This document shows positions 34,824 to 44,079 of a stretch of DNA of 58,777 nt, one piece after another. The stretch's first letter is position 1; each line of letters starts with the position of its first letter. The DNA is from an uncultured Collinsella sp. (lineage in GTDB: Bacteria; Actinomycetota; Coriobacteriia; Coriobacteriales; Coriobacteriaceae). Below the pieces are notes generated by a model, which saw only the letters and a program-made list of their open reading frames with translations, searched no databases and was not told where the DNA came from. The position numbers and the translations under genes were made by a program. Location: NCBI GenBank assembly GCA_902494565.1, contig CABUTN010000010.1:1-58777 (forward strand), read 5' to 3'.

Positions 34824-34853
34824 GGCCGTGGCCATGGGCTGCGGCCTGTTTTT
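34824..34853 (+). terminator. Rho-independent terminator of the NRAMP-type operon
   Basis: GGCCGTGGCC at 34824-34833 pairs with GGCTGCGGCC at 34837-34846 (two G-T pairs, loop ATG), followed by TGTTTTT. Confidence 0.75.
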
Positions 34854-34881
34854 GCCTGATGTAGGGGGTTGGTTATATACG

Positions 34882-35114
34882 CGTGGGCAAAAAATGCCAA
34901 ATATGAGTACTGTTGCTAATCCGGTGACAATTAAGACAATGAAGATAATGAACATAACTAAAGTATCTGTTAATTAATATCGATACAGCCAGGCTTTAAG
35001 CCGATTATTCTGGCCGGTCCAAAGGGGTATGGCGACCGAAAGAACTCCATTTTGTGCCATTTTGCCTGTTACTAAAATGGTATCAGTACTCATATTTGGC
35101 ATTTTTTGCCCACG
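34882..35114. mobile_element. MITE-like element with perfect 31-bp terminal inverted repeats
   Basis: The arms at 34882-34912 and 35084-35114 are perfect 31-bp inverted repeats enclosing 171 bp that is visibly richer in A and T than its surroundings. No plausible coding sequence lies inside. A clear target-site duplication is not visible at the ends. It could be a non-autonomous transposable element or a structured RNA element. The rest of 34802-35346 holds a terminator, a degenerate GGGACGTT repeat near 35255-35280 and the hairpin at 35286. Confidence 0.6.
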
Positions 35115-35285
35115 GCCCCTTTGGGGCCGGCTCGAAAAGAGCAACCTTGGGGTGTTTGCTGCGGGTGCGGGGCTTGCAGACGACACTCGGGGTGGCGAGG
35201 AACTCAGAATTCGGCCGCGGAAGGGCATTCATCGACCGCGTCAGGAGTGTCCCTAAGTGCCGGCACATTGGAACGTCCCTAACTG

Positions 35286-35323
35286 CCGGAGGGGGCGTCG
35301 GTTGTGGCCGACGCCCCCTCCGG
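35286..35323. terminator. Strong 16-bp hairpin downstream of the acyltransferase gene
   Basis: CCGGAGGGGGCGTCGG at 35286-35301 pairs perfectly with CCGACGCCCCCTCCGG at 35308-35323. It lies 24 bases after the minus-strand stop at 35347. A T-run is absent on either side. Confidence 0.65.
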
Positions 35324-35346
35324 GTGCAAGCGGATTTGACAGTGTG

Positions 35347-37563
35347 TTACTTGTCGGTGCCTAGCTTGTGCGGTTTGTAGGCGAGCGCGTTGACGAGTGC
35401 ATCGGCGGCGGACTTGACGGCCGCCGGCTGCGGATCGTTAACGTGGTCCTCGGGATGCACGGGCAGGTCCTTCTTGACGGCATCGTGGATGAGCTTAAGG
35501 TACTCGGCCACGCCCGCGTTCGAAAGGTGCGTGCCGTCGCCGTCGAACAGATCGTTGCGGTTGGCGCTATATCCGTACCAGTCGATAACGCGCACGTTTT
35601 TATAGCGCGTGGCGGCGTTGGCGATGGCCTGATTGGTGGCGCCGACCCACGGCTGCGGGCTGCGCGTGTTTACAAATACGACGGTGCGCTGATTGCCGGC
35701 ATCGGCCATGATGGCGTCAATCTGGGCATCGGTCACCAGGCCGTTGGTGCCCAGCGCAAAGACTACGATCTTGCCGGCGAGGTTCTGCTGGATATAACCC
35801 TCAAATGTTGTGCGGCCCGCATCGAACTGGCGGCCCTTTTCGGCATCGATGTGACTGTGGGGGAACACGCCGTCAAAGGAATCGACGGCGCGCAGCGACA
35901 CGGAGTCGCCGATCATCAGCAGGTCGTAGGATCCGTCGGGGAAGCCGTCGTTGTCCTTGCCGGTGTCATCGGCCGCCTGCTGGTCCTGGGGTTTTGCATT
36001 TTTGGCTTCCTTGTTTAGGATTTCGGCGCCCTCGCCGCTCAGCGCGGATGTGTCGGGCACAAAGACCAGACCACCCAGCGCCACGACAAGCACGACGCCG
36101 CAAACGGCGCACACGGGAATATGCGCGCGCACCCAGTTTGCGGGCGTGGTGGTGCCTTCGCGGAGCTCGGAAACGGTGCGTCCAAAGGCGCCCTTCCTAA
36201 ACGGCGTCTCGATAAAGCGATAGGAGCACTCGGCTACGGCGACCACCACAAGTACCTGCAAGATGTACTGCCACCAGGGCGTATCGCTGATGTTGGCGAC
36301 CGGGTTCATGAGCAGCAGCAGTGGATAGTGCCACAGGTAGATGCTGTACGAGCGCTTGCCAACCCACACGAGCGGCTCGGCGGACAGCGCGCGGGCAACC
36401 ATTCCCTGGGGCTGTACGCAGGCTGCGATGACCATGAGCGTGAGGATGGAGCATAACAGCGTGCCGCCGCGATACTGGAACGCGGTGTAGCCGTTGGTGA
36501 GTGCGACCATGGCGGCAAGGCCAACCAGACCCACGACGCCTAAGACATCGATGGATGCGGGCGAGGACCAAAAGCGCACGAGGGCGCTCGGCTGTGCCAG
36601 GGCGGTATCGGCTGATTCGTCGGCCTTCTTGTCAGGCTTGTCCTCGGCTTTCTTGCCGTGCTTGGCGGCGCCAGCCAGGCGATTGAGCCCCAAACGATGA
36701 GCGAGACGCACCGGCGCCAGGTCGCGATCGGGGATAAAGGCCATCCAGACACCCAGTAGCAGCGAGAACACGCGGGTGTCGGTGCCGTAGTACACGCGGC
36801 TGGGGTCGGCGGCGGGATTGTAGAGCACCATCATGGCGAGGGCAGATACCGCGGCAAGGCCCAGAACCACGCGGCGCGTGTTGGGCTTGCTCACATGCAT
36901 GGATACCATGGCAAACAGCAATGGCGGCCAAATCAGGTAGAACTGTTCCTCGATGGCGAGCGACCAAAAGTGCGTGAGCGGCGAGGGGTCGCCCAGAGCA
37001 TTGAAGTACGAGACGTTTTGGGCAATCTGCCACCAGTTATTAAAAAACAGCAGCGACGGCAGGATGTCGGGGCGCATCTTGGTGAGCATCACATGGTTAA
37101 AGATGGTGCACAGCGCGCAGGTCACCACCACAACGGTTACCACGGCGGGGAACAGGCGACGGATGCGGCGAATCCAGAAGCTCTTGAGGTCGATGCGGCC
37201 GGTCTTTGACACTTCGTTGATGAGCAGGCGCGTGATCAGATAGCCCGAGAGCACAAAGAAAATCGTGACGCCAAGCAGGCCGCCCTGTGCCCATGTGAGG
37301 TTGAGGTGATAGAGCACTACCGCGACGACGGCGAGCGTGCGCAGGCCGTCGAGGGCGGGGATATAACGAGATTTGGGGCGCGTGGGTGCCTGTTCTTTTG
37401 CGGCGCTGTTGGTGTGGGCACCCTTGTTGGCGGGCGCACGATGAGAGCCTGCGGCGTGGCGCGGCTCGGTGGCTTGTCGGTTAGCGCGCGAACGTTCGTG
37501 CGGCGCTTGTTGATCGCTCGCGTGGCGTGAGCTGCGCGAACTCGATCGCGGGAATTGTTCCAT
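35347..37563 (-). CDS. OafA/OatA-type O-acyltransferase with SGNH domain
   Basis: A 738-residue protein. Residues 1 to about 66 are a disordered, basic segment. The acyltransferase-3 membrane domain follows at about 67-440, beginning with YIPALDGLRTLAVVAVVLYH and containing GGLLGVTIFFVLSGYLIT. Two unusual features interrupt it: a charged Lys/Glu loop near residue 310-325. The extracellular SGNH-type esterase domain occupies about 545-720, with MIGDSVSLR supplying the serine, a GTNG block and the DGTHLS Asp/His pair. This is the layout of OatA and OafA, which acetylate peptidoglycan or surface polysaccharide. It appears to be monocistronic. Confidence 0.92.
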   Translation of the reverse strand: MEQFPRSSSRSSRHASDQQAPHERSRANRQATEPRHAAGSHRAPANKGAHTNSAAKEQAPTRPKSRYIPALDGLRTLAVVAVVLYHLNLTWAQGGLLGVTIFFVLSGYLITRLLINEVSKTGRIDLKSFWIRRIRRLFPAVVTVVVVTCALCTIFNHVMLTKMRPDILPSLLFFNNWWQIAQNVSYFNALGDPSPLTHFWSLAIEEQFYLIWPPLLFAMVSMHVSKPNTRRVVLGLAAVSALAMMVLYNPAADPSRVYYGTDTRVFSLLLGVWMAFIPDRDLAPVRLAHRLGLNRLAGAAKHGKKAEDKPDKKADESADTALAQPSALVRFWSSPASIDVLGVVGLVGLAAMVALTNGYTAFQYRGGTLLCSILTLMVIAACVQPQGMVARALSAEPLVWVGKRSYSIYLWHYPLLLLMNPVANISDTPWWQYILQVLVVVAVAECSYRFIETPFRKGAFGRTVSELREGTTTPANWVRAHIPVCAVCGVVLVVALGGLVFVPDTSALSGEGAEILNKEAKNAKPQDQQAADDTGKDNDGFPDGSYDLLMIGDSVSLRAVDSFDGVFPHSHIDAEKGRQFDAGRTTFEGYIQQNLAGKIVVFALGTNGLVTDAQIDAIMADAGNQRTVVFVNTRSPQPWVGATNQAIANAATRYKNVRVIDWYGYSANRNDLFDGDGTHLSNAGVAEYLKLIHDAVKKDLPVHPEDHVNDPQPAAVKSAADALVNALAYKPHKLGTDK

Positions 37564-37749
37564 AAAATTTCATCCAATGACGAGAATAATCAGCACGTCT
37601 TCATTGTAACCGCCTGCTCCTGTGAATGCTTGCTGCCGGCGCAAGCTCAAGCGCGCGTCCACATCAAAGTGAACTAAAGTTATAGAGGCGCGAGAGCGCA
37701 CGATTGACGGCCAACGGCGGGTGCAGAGCCCGCGGACGAGGAGGTTTCC

Positions 37750-38727
37750 ATGGCAGATAGCGGCATCGTTGCGGTGTTCGGCAGCATGAACATGGACCTT
37801 TCGGTGGCGTGCGAGCGCATGCCGCGTGCGGGCGAGACCGTTGGCGGCAGCGGGTTTATCACCAACGCCGGCGGCAAAGGCGCCAACCAGGCCGTAGCTG
37901 CTGCGCGCATGGGCGCGCACACGCATATGATCGGCGCGGTCGGCTGCGACGCATTTGGCACGTCGCTCGTGGCGGGGCTCCAAGACGCCGGCGTGGACTG
38001 TGTCTTTGTAGCGCGTCGCGATGACGTGGAGACGGGAACGGCGACCATCATTCGCTGCGAGGGCGACAACCGCATCGTGCTGTCGCCGGGCGCCAACCAT
38101 GCGCTCGCGGGCGAGGATGTTGTCCGCGCGCTGAGGCGTCTGGTAGCCGATGAGCCCGACGGAGACGCCAGCGATATTGCCCCGGCTGTCGGAAGCGTCT
38201 TTATCGCCCAGGGCGAATGTGACCTTGCAGCGACGGCCAAGGCGCTCGTTTGCGCTCACGAGCTGGGGTTCTATACGGTCTTTAATCCAGCTCCTGCCTG
38301 CGAGTTGCCTGCGGAGGCCTGGCCTGCGGTCGACCTGGTCTGTCCCAACGAGACTGAGTGCCAGGTGCTGACGGGCATCTTGCCCGCGGATGATGCGAGC
38401 TGCGTCGCGGCGCTCAATGCCCTGCTCGCCAAGGGTGCCGGAGCTGCGGTCATCACGTTGGGCGGCGCCGGGTCGGTTACGCTCGGCGATGACGGCGAGC
38501 CGCTGCGCATGCCGGCGCTCTCGAGCACGTTGGTCGATACGACGGCCGCGGGCGATACATTTATCGGTGCGCTTGCCGCGGCTCGCCTGGAGGGCCTGCC
38601 GCTCTTTGAGTGCATGGCGGCGGGTGCACGCGCCTCGGCGGTGACGGTGTCGCGCCTGGGCGCACAGCAGTCGATTCCCACGCGCGCCGAAGTTGATCGC
38701 GTGTTTGATTTAGACGATTTGGTATAA
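37750..38727 (+). CDS. rbsK: Ribokinase (PfkB family)
   Basis: A 325-residue sugar kinase that should phosphorylate ribose with ATP. The N-terminal substrate block GSMNMDLSVACERMPRAGET and the glycine pair in NAGGKGANQAVAA are typical of ribokinase. The C-terminal PfkB signature DTTAAGDTFIGALAA holds the catalytic aspartate. The ATG follows a GAGGAGG site. It is followed 22 bp later by a nucleoside hydrolase gene; together the two release ribose from nucleosides and phosphorylate it. No nucleoside transporter lies in the operon. A TTATAG box lies near 37680. Confidence 0.9.
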   Translation: MADSGIVAVFGSMNMDLSVACERMPRAGETVGGSGFITNAGGKGANQAVAAARMGAHTHMIGAVGCDAFGTSLVAGLQDAGVDCVFVARRDDVETGTATIIRCEGDNRIVLSPGANHALAGEDVVRALRRLVADEPDGDASDIAPAVGSVFIAQGECDLAATAKALVCAHELGFYTVFNPAPACELPAEAWPAVDLVCPNETECQVLTGILPADDASCVAALNALLAKGAGAAVITLGGAGSVTLGDDGEPLRMPALSSTLVDTTAAGDTFIGALAAARLEGLPLFECMAAGARASAVTVSRLGAQQSIPTRAEVDRVFDLDDLV

Positions 38728-38749
38728 GACGGAGAAGCGGAGTAGAGCA

Positions 38750-39724
38750 ATGGCAATCAAGAAGCTGATCCTTGATCTGGATATGGGTGTGGACGATGCG
38801 ATGGCGCTTGCCTATGCCATCGCGAGCCCCGAGGTTGAGCTCGTGGGCATTACCACGTGTTTTGGCAACGTGCGCGTCGACCAGTCGGCACATAACTGCC
38901 TGGCGGTGCTCGACTTGTTGGGTCGTCCCGAGGTGCCGGTGTACCTGGGTGCCGACCGTCCTCTGCAGGCGACTGAGCCCTATACGCCGCCGGCGTCCAC
39001 CGCGCTCATTCACGGCAAGAACGGCATCGGCGGTGCGAGCGTGCCCGCGTCGCCCTACGAGCCGGTGGGGGCGACATCGGCTGATGGCAACGCTGCGGTC
39101 GATTATCTGATTGATGCCGCGCGCACCTATGGTCCCGATCTGGTCTACGTAGCGACCGGCCCGCTCTCCAACCTGGCGCTTGCCCTGGAGCGCGATGCGG
39201 CGGCGGTGATGTCTATCGGCCGCGTGGTGGTAATGGGCGGTGCCCTGACCGTGCCCGGTAACGTGAGTGCGGGTGCTGAGGCCAACATGGCAAGCGATCC
39301 CGAGGCGGCCGATGCCGTGCTGCGCTCGGGCCGCAAGCTCACCATGGTGGGCCTGGACGTGACGCATCGCGTGGTGCTCACGCGCCGCGACATTGCCGGT
39401 TGGACGGGCTCGGGCACCATGGCGGGCTGCGCATTTGCGAGTATGGTCGAGCACTACATTGGCTCGTACGAGATGAACGCCCCTTACCTGGGCGGCTGCG
39501 CGCTGCACGATCCGCTTGCCGTTGCCGTGGCGATTGATCCCACGCTCGTGGGCGCACTTGGTTGCAACTTGCGCGTCGACCTGCTCGGCGAGTATCGCGG
39601 CCGCACTATCTGCGACGAGCATCGCCTGTCCGACCCCGACAAGAGCGCGCTTGTGGCACTCACCGTGGACGCCCCGCGCTTTCTGTCCGAGTTCAAGGCG
39701 CGCATGGCCCGCATCCTAGGCTAG
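38750..39724 (+). CDS. Inosine/uridine-type nucleoside hydrolase
   Basis: A 324-residue nucleoside N-ribohydrolase that splits nucleosides into base and ribose. The calcium-binding start is LDLDMGVDDAMAL, a variant of the usual DTDPGxDDA with the aspartates kept. The GNVSAGAEANMASDPEAA segment and HDPLAVA near residue 250 complete the active site. Base specificity cannot be judged. It is the second gene of the ribose salvage pair with ribokinase. Confidence 0.9.
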   Translation: MAIKKLILDLDMGVDDAMALAYAIASPEVELVGITTCFGNVRVDQSAHNCLAVLDLLGRPEVPVYLGADRPLQATEPYTPPASTALIHGKNGIGGASVPASPYEPVGATSADGNAAVDYLIDAARTYGPDLVYVATGPLSNLALALERDAAAVMSIGRVVVMGGALTVPGNVSAGAEANMASDPEAADAVLRSGRKLTMVGLDVTHRVVLTRRDIAGWTGSGTMAGCAFASMVEHYIGSYEMNAPYLGGCALHDPLAVAVAIDPTLVGALGCNLRVDLLGEYRGRTICDEHRLSDPDKSALVALTVDAPRFLSEFKARMARILG

Positions 39725-39821
39725 GCTCGGGATCGAAGCACGCCCATCTGCTCGATGTGGCCGCTGGCGGGCCGACATCTACCGTTCGCCAGCCCGATGG
39801 TCCCCGGGGCGGGGAGAGCGC

Positions 39822-39827
39822 TATAAT
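39822..39827 (+). promoter_or_regulatory. -10 box of the beta-glucoside operon
   Basis: A perfect TATAAT lies just upstream of the antiterminator RNA region; transcription would begin near 39834. No good -35 box is present, which fits a promoter that needs an activator. Confidence 0.6.
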
Positions 39828-39841
39828 GCATTCTGCATCTT

Positions 39842-39910
39842 GGATTGTTACTCCTGTGTGGAGGCATGCCCAAGAGCAATACAACACGGATTGTTACGTA
39901 AGGCATGACC
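39842..39910 (+). promoter_or_regulatory. Two ribonucleic antiterminator (RAT) sites
   Basis: RAT1 at 39842-39871 starts with GGATTGTTACTCC and ends with GGAGGCATGCCC, a good match to the LicT/BglG-type target. A second, shorter unit at 39888-39910 starts with GGATTGTTAC and ends with GGCATGACC. The 3' part of either (AGGCATG) can pair with the right arm of the terminator downstream, so protein binding should block termination. Confidence 0.8.
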
Positions 39911-39944
39911 GCAATAGCACTGCTATTGGCTATCATGCCTTTTT
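39901..39944 (+). terminator. Conditional terminator ahead of the antiterminator gene
   Basis: AGGCATGA at 39901-39908 pairs with TCATGCCT at 39933-39940, with an inner stem CAATAGCA/TGCTATTG, followed by TTTTT. It overlaps the second RAT site and lies 30 bases before the start codon of the regulator, which should therefore control its own operon. Confidence 0.85.
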
Positions 39945-39973
39945 CTGTGAGTGTTCTTGAAAGGAGGTTCACC

Positions 39974-40813
39974 ATGCTTGCAATTAAAAAGCTTAACAAC
40001 AACGCGGTTCTTTGCCGTGACGGACAGGGGCGAGATGTCATCGCCATGGGCAGGGGCGTCGGTTTCGGCGGAGATTTTCCTCGAGAGCTCCCTCTTTCTA
40101 AAATCGAGCATACGTTTTACGACATTGATCCTAAAGGACAAGATGTCATGAGGGATCTTCCCTCGGATATCGTGATGTTTGCGGCGAAAGTTATGGACAT
40201 CGTTGCCAACGAACTGCCCTACGACCTCTCGACCAATGCGACGCTGTTCATGGCTGATCACCTGTCGTTTGCCGTTGCGCGAGCCCAAAAGGGGGTCCGC
40301 ATCGCGATGCCTCTTGCCTATGAAGTGCGGGAGACGTATCCGAAGGAATACAAGGCTGCCCAGTTTATCGTCATGCGACTCGAGAAGGAGCTCGGAGAGC
40401 GGCTTCCCAAGGATGAGATTGCCAGTATTGCGATGAATCTCGTGAACGCACGGGTTGTTGAAGCCGTCAAAGCCACGGCCGAGCCCGCAAAGCAGTTCGA
40501 CGATATGCTCGAGGACGTTATCGAGATTCTCGAAAGCGATTTCCGCATTATTGTCGACCGCGATTCCTTTGATTTCACCCGCTTCGCCACGCATCTGCGG
40601 TACCTGTTCAAGCGCATTCAAGCCGGCGAGTCGCTGAACAGCGCCAACATGCAGATGTACAAGAACTTTCGTGAGGAGTTTCCGCAGTTGGCAGAGTGCG
40701 TGAAGCATATCGGTTCCTATTGTCGTGAAACGTGGGACGCCACGCTCTCCGAGGGGGAGGAACTCTATCTGATGATCCATCTCAACCGGATCATCTCCAA
40801 AAAAGGATTGTAA
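39974..40813 (+). CDS. LicT/BglG-type transcriptional antiterminator
   Basis: A 279-residue antiterminator. The N-terminal CAT RNA-binding domain (about 1-55) begins MLAIKKLNNNAVLC and contains GRGVGFG. Two PTS regulatory domains follow at about 65-170 and 175-279, each with paired histidines (for example DHLSFA and HLRYLF). When the substrate is being transported, the protein binds RAT RNA and lets transcription continue. I chose the ATG at 39974, after AAAGGAGG. The RAT sites and terminator directly upstream, and the EIIBC and phospho-beta-glucosidase genes downstream, support the call. Confidence 0.93.
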   Translation: MLAIKKLNNNAVLCRDGQGRDVIAMGRGVGFGGDFPRELPLSKIEHTFYDIDPKGQDVMRDLPSDIVMFAAKVMDIVANELPYDLSTNATLFMADHLSFAVARAQKGVRIAMPLAYEVRETYPKEYKAAQFIVMRLEKELGERLPKDEIASIAMNLVNARVVEAVKATAEPAKQFDDMLEDVIEILESDFRIIVDRDSFDFTRFATHLRYLFKRIQAGESLNSANMQMYKNFREEFPQLAECVKHIGSYCRETWDATLSEGEELYLMIHLNRIISKKGL

Positions 40814-40883
40814 CCCGTAGCCATTCGGGGCATGACCTTTGCCGATTCGAACAGTAAGCCAAGATTGTGCAAAGGAGCCAATG

Positions 40884-42332
40884 ATGGCAAATTACAAAAA
40901 GGTGGCAGAGCAGATTCTCTCCACTGTGGGCGGGGCGGAAAACGTGGCTTCGGTTACGCATTGCATGACGCGCCTGCGCTTCAACCTCAAGGATGAAAGC
41001 CTCTCGAATGATGAGAAGCTTGAGGACATCTCGTCTATCATCAGCGTCGTGCACGCCGGAGGGCAGGTGCAGCTGGTGGTCGGGCCCACGGTCGACAAGG
41101 TCTACGACGAGGTTTGTAAGCAGGGCGGATTCGAGGTCACGGTATCGATTGACGAGGAACTCGATGGCCCTCAGCTTAGCTGGAAGGAGCGCTTGGCGCC
41201 CAAGCACCTCTTCAATCAGCTGCTCGATGCCGTGAGCGGCGCTATCACCCCGATCCTTCCGATCTTTTGTGTCGCCGGTATCTTCAAGATGCTCGTTATT
41301 CTGTTTGGGCCCGAAGGCGCCGGTTTTATGTCCGAAACGAGCGACCTGTATCGGATCCTTTCCCTGGTGGGCGATGCGGCGTATTACTACTTCCCGGTGT
41401 TTGCCGCCTATAGCTCGGCTAAGAAGTTCAAAACGAGTCCTGTGCTGGCACTGCTCATCGCTGTTGTGATGATTTATCCCGACATGCTCGCTATTGTTGA
41501 GGACGGAAAGCCTTTCAGCGTCTTCGGCATCCCCATGCAGCTCGTCAACTACACCCAGGCTGTTCTTCCGGTCATCTTGATCACCTGGGCCCAGTCCTAT
41601 GTTGAGCGCTTCTTTAAGAAGATCTCGCCTGATATGTTGCGCATTCTGATCGTACCCGTGGGTACGGTGCTCGTGATGTTGCCGGTCGCGCTGTGCCTCT
41701 GCGGCCCTGCCGTCCAATTTGTCATGGGCCTTGTGGCCGATTTCATCATTTGGCTCGCCTCTGTTGCCGGTCCCGCTGCGACCGCGGTTATCGGCGCATT
41801 CTGGAATCTGATCATCGCCACCGGCATGCACGTGCCGATCTATACCGCCATATTGCCCGCCGCGCTCCAGAACGGTTACGACGCCATCTTATACCCCGGC
41901 ACCGCGGTTGTAGCTTACACCACGCTTGCCATCGCGCTCGCCTATGGCCTGCGCGCTAAGGGCAAGGAGAGTCGAGCCACGGGCTGGAACTTGTTCATCA
42001 CCTATGCCTTCGGTCGCGTGAGTGAGCCCATCATCTACGGCATCCTGTTTCGCGACAAGAAGGCTCTTGCCTGGAACATGATTGGTGGTGCTGTCGGTGG
42101 TCTGCTGGTAAGCCTTCTTCATGCCAACGTCTATATCTTCACTGGCGTTGGTTTCCCATGGATGAACGTGCTCATGTTTGCTCAGGATATCATCCCTGGC
42201 ACCATCGGGTGTCTTGCTGGCGGTGCCGTGACGTTTGCGTTGGCGATGATTTTTGGATTTGAAGGACAGGAGAAGATGCCGTTGAAGTCCAAGAGCGGCG
42301 ATTCTGAGGCCGTTGAATCCGTCGAGGCATAA
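40884..42332 (+). CDS. PTS beta-glucoside-type EIIBC
   Basis: A 482-residue permease. The EIIB domain (about 1-90) carries the phosphorylated cysteine in SVTHCMTRLRF near residue 26. The EIIC membrane domain (about 105-465) has the typical LFNQLLDAVSGAITPILP entry and a GMHVPIY segment. No EIIA domain is attached, so phosphate must come from a separate EIIA. I prefer the ATG at 40884 over 40881 for spacing to the GGAG site. It takes up and phosphorylates a beta-glucoside. Confidence 0.92.
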   Translation: MANYKKVAEQILSTVGGAENVASVTHCMTRLRFNLKDESLSNDEKLEDISSIISVVHAGGQVQLVVGPTVDKVYDEVCKQGGFEVTVSIDEELDGPQLSWKERLAPKHLFNQLLDAVSGAITPILPIFCVAGIFKMLVILFGPEGAGFMSETSDLYRILSLVGDAAYYYFPVFAAYSSAKKFKTSPVLALLIAVVMIYPDMLAIVEDGKPFSVFGIPMQLVNYTQAVLPVILITWAQSYVERFFKKISPDMLRILIVPVGTVLVMLPVALCLCGPAVQFVMGLVADFIIWLASVAGPAATAVIGAFWNLIIATGMHVPIYTAILPAALQNGYDAILYPGTAVVAYTTLAIALAYGLRAKGKESRATGWNLFITYAFGRVSEPIIYGILFRDKKALAWNMIGGAVGGLLVSLLHANVYIFTGVGFPWMNVLMFAQDIIPGTIGCLAGGAVTFALAMIFGFEGQEKMPLKSKSGDSEAVESVEA

Positions 42333-42361
42333 GAGGCTACTACACAAATATGCTCCCCAGC

Positions 42362-42396
42362 CGTTGCGCGGTCCGACCCCTTGGCCGCGCAACGGT
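42362..42396 (+). other. Intercistronic hairpin between EIIBC and glucosidase genes
   Basis: CCGTTGCGCGG at 42362-42372 pairs perfectly with CCGCGCAACGG at 42386-42396, and a third related string, GTTGCGCGGCA, follows at 42406. No T-run follows. It may tune mRNA stability within the operon. Confidence 0.5.
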
Positions 42397-42478
42397 ACTG
42401 TGCTGTTGCGCGGCACTTGCCGAGTCCGTTGCGTTCGACAGTGTGGGCCGGGAATTTGATAGAAAGGACGACACCATA

Positions 42479-43897
42479 ATGTTTAGAGAAGATTTTTTAT
42501 GGGGCGGGGCTCTGGCTGCAAACCAGTGCGAGGGAGGATGGAACGAAGGCGGTCGCGGTTTAGCCAATTCCGACATGCTGCCGTTTGGCGATCAACGCAT
42601 GGACGTCATGCGGGGAGACCTTGATCCGCGTGCGTTGGCACCCGACAGCTTCTATCCCGCTCGCAAGGGCATTGATTTTTACCATAGGTACAAGCAGGAT
42701 ATTGAACTGTTTGCCCAGATGGGTTTTAAATGCCTGTGCTTATCAATCGCCTGGAGCCGCATTTTTCCCAAAGGAGACGAAGCCGAGCCCAATGAAGAAG
42801 GCCTTGCCTTTTACGAGGATGTTTTTAGGACGTGTCGCGCGCATGACATTGAGCCTTTGGTGACGCTCAACCACTATGATGTCCCCATGCATCTCGTCGA
42901 TGCGTATGGCGGATGGCGCGATCGCAGGTTGGTCGACCTGTTCGAGCGATATTCGCGTACCGTGTTCGAGCGCTATCGGGGATTGGTCAATTATTGGCTG
43001 ACCTTTAACGAGATCAACATCATGACGCAGGCGTGCTTTATGGCGGCGGGGATCATCTTCGAGCAAGGGGAGAATCGCTATGCAACGGTTCACACGGCCG
43101 TGCACCATGTATTGGTTGCGAGCGCCCGTGCGGTCGGGGCGTGTCATGAACTGTGCCCTGGGGCGAAGATCGGTTGCATGCTCAACGCAGGTGTCTTCTA
43201 TCCGGCTACATGTGATCCGGACGATGTGCTGGCTGCGCAGGCTGAGAATCGCAGCCATTACATGTTTACCGACGTCCAGGTGCGCGGTGCGTACCCGAGC
43301 TATGTTCTCAAGGAATACGCCCGCCATGGTTTTGAGGTGCCCTATCGGGATGATGACCGCGAAGTACTGGCTGCAAACCTGGTCGATTTCGTCTCGTTTT
43401 CGTATTACTCGACGCGCGTCGCAAAAGCGCATGCGGAAGGTCAGTTCGATTCGAACCTTCTTCGCTCGGCGCCTAATCCGTATCTAAAACAGGAGCCTTG
43501 GGGGAGGTTTATCGACCCCAAAGGGCTGCGCGTCACCATGAATGAAATCTGGGATCGCTATCAAAAGCCGCTGTTCATCGTCGAAAACGGTTTGGGTGCT
43601 CCTGATGTGCCGGAAGATTCGGGTGAAATAGAAGACGACTATCGAGTTGAATACCTGCGGGCCCACATCGAGGCGATGAGGGAGACCGTCGAGCTCGACG
43701 GGGTGGAACTCATGGGATATACCTGTTGGGGCCCGATCGATTTGGTTTCGGTCGCCACAGGACAGATGCGTAAGCGCTACGGGTTTATCTATGTCGATCG
43801 AGACGATAGCGGTGCGGGCTCGTTTGAGAGACGTAAAAAGAAAAGCTTCGAATGGTACCGACGCGTAATAGCAAGCAATGGCGAAGACCTTGCGTAA
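42479..43897 (+). CDS. GH1 6-phospho-beta-glucosidase (first paralogue)
   Basis: A 472-residue GH1 enzyme that hydrolyses the phosphorylated glucoside imported by the EIIBC. The acid/base glutamate is in LTFNEIN and the nucleophile glutamate in IVENGLG. The C-terminal KKKSFEWYRRVI element is the phosphate-recognition region of 6-phospho-beta-glucosidases. I chose the ATG at 42479, after AGAAAGGA, because the GH1 fold starts there (MFREDFLWGGA). A second, related gene lies at 51843. Confidence 0.93.
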   Translation: MFREDFLWGGALAANQCEGGWNEGGRGLANSDMLPFGDQRMDVMRGDLDPRALAPDSFYPARKGIDFYHRYKQDIELFAQMGFKCLCLSIAWSRIFPKGDEAEPNEEGLAFYEDVFRTCRAHDIEPLVTLNHYDVPMHLVDAYGGWRDRRLVDLFERYSRTVFERYRGLVNYWLTFNEINIMTQACFMAAGIIFEQGENRYATVHTAVHHVLVASARAVGACHELCPGAKIGCMLNAGVFYPATCDPDDVLAAQAENRSHYMFTDVQVRGAYPSYVLKEYARHGFEVPYRDDDREVLAANLVDFVSFSYYSTRVAKAHAEGQFDSNLLRSAPNPYLKQEPWGRFIDPKGLRVTMNEIWDRYQKPLFIVENGLGAPDVPEDSGEIEDDYRVEYLRAHIEAMRETVELDGVELMGYTCWGPIDLVSVATGQMRKRYGFIYVDRDDSGAGSFERRKKKSFEWYRRVIASNGEDLA

Positions 43898-43950
43898 TAA
43901 CGTTAAGATGGACAAATGCGCCCGTTGGGGGAATAGTCGGGCCACTTCGC

Positions 43951-43979
43951 TTGACAACAGGCTAAACTAGCTATTAAAC
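43951..43979 (+). promoter_or_regulatory. Promoter of the LacI-family regulator gene
   Basis: A perfect TTGACA at 43951-43956 stands 17 bases before TTAAAC at 43974-43979. A TTAAACATTTAC/TGTTTAG region overlaps the -10 and resembles the operator sequences upstream of 45348, suggesting autoregulation. Confidence 0.55.
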
Positions 43980-44079
43980 ATTTACTATTCTGTTTAGATT
44001 GAATTTGCGGTCGTTTAGTTGCCGAGCCACGGGGCGGTCAAGCCACGATGCTCGGCCGCGACCGATGCTAGGGGGAACG

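Noticed and set aside
34882..35114. Autonomous insertion sequence
   Set aside because: Despite 31-bp inverted ends, no transposase frame fits within the 171-bp interior.
40839..40883. Upstream extension of the EIIBC gene
   Set aside because: The extra residues do not match the EIIB fold, and the ribosome binding site at 40872-40877 fits the ATG at 40884.
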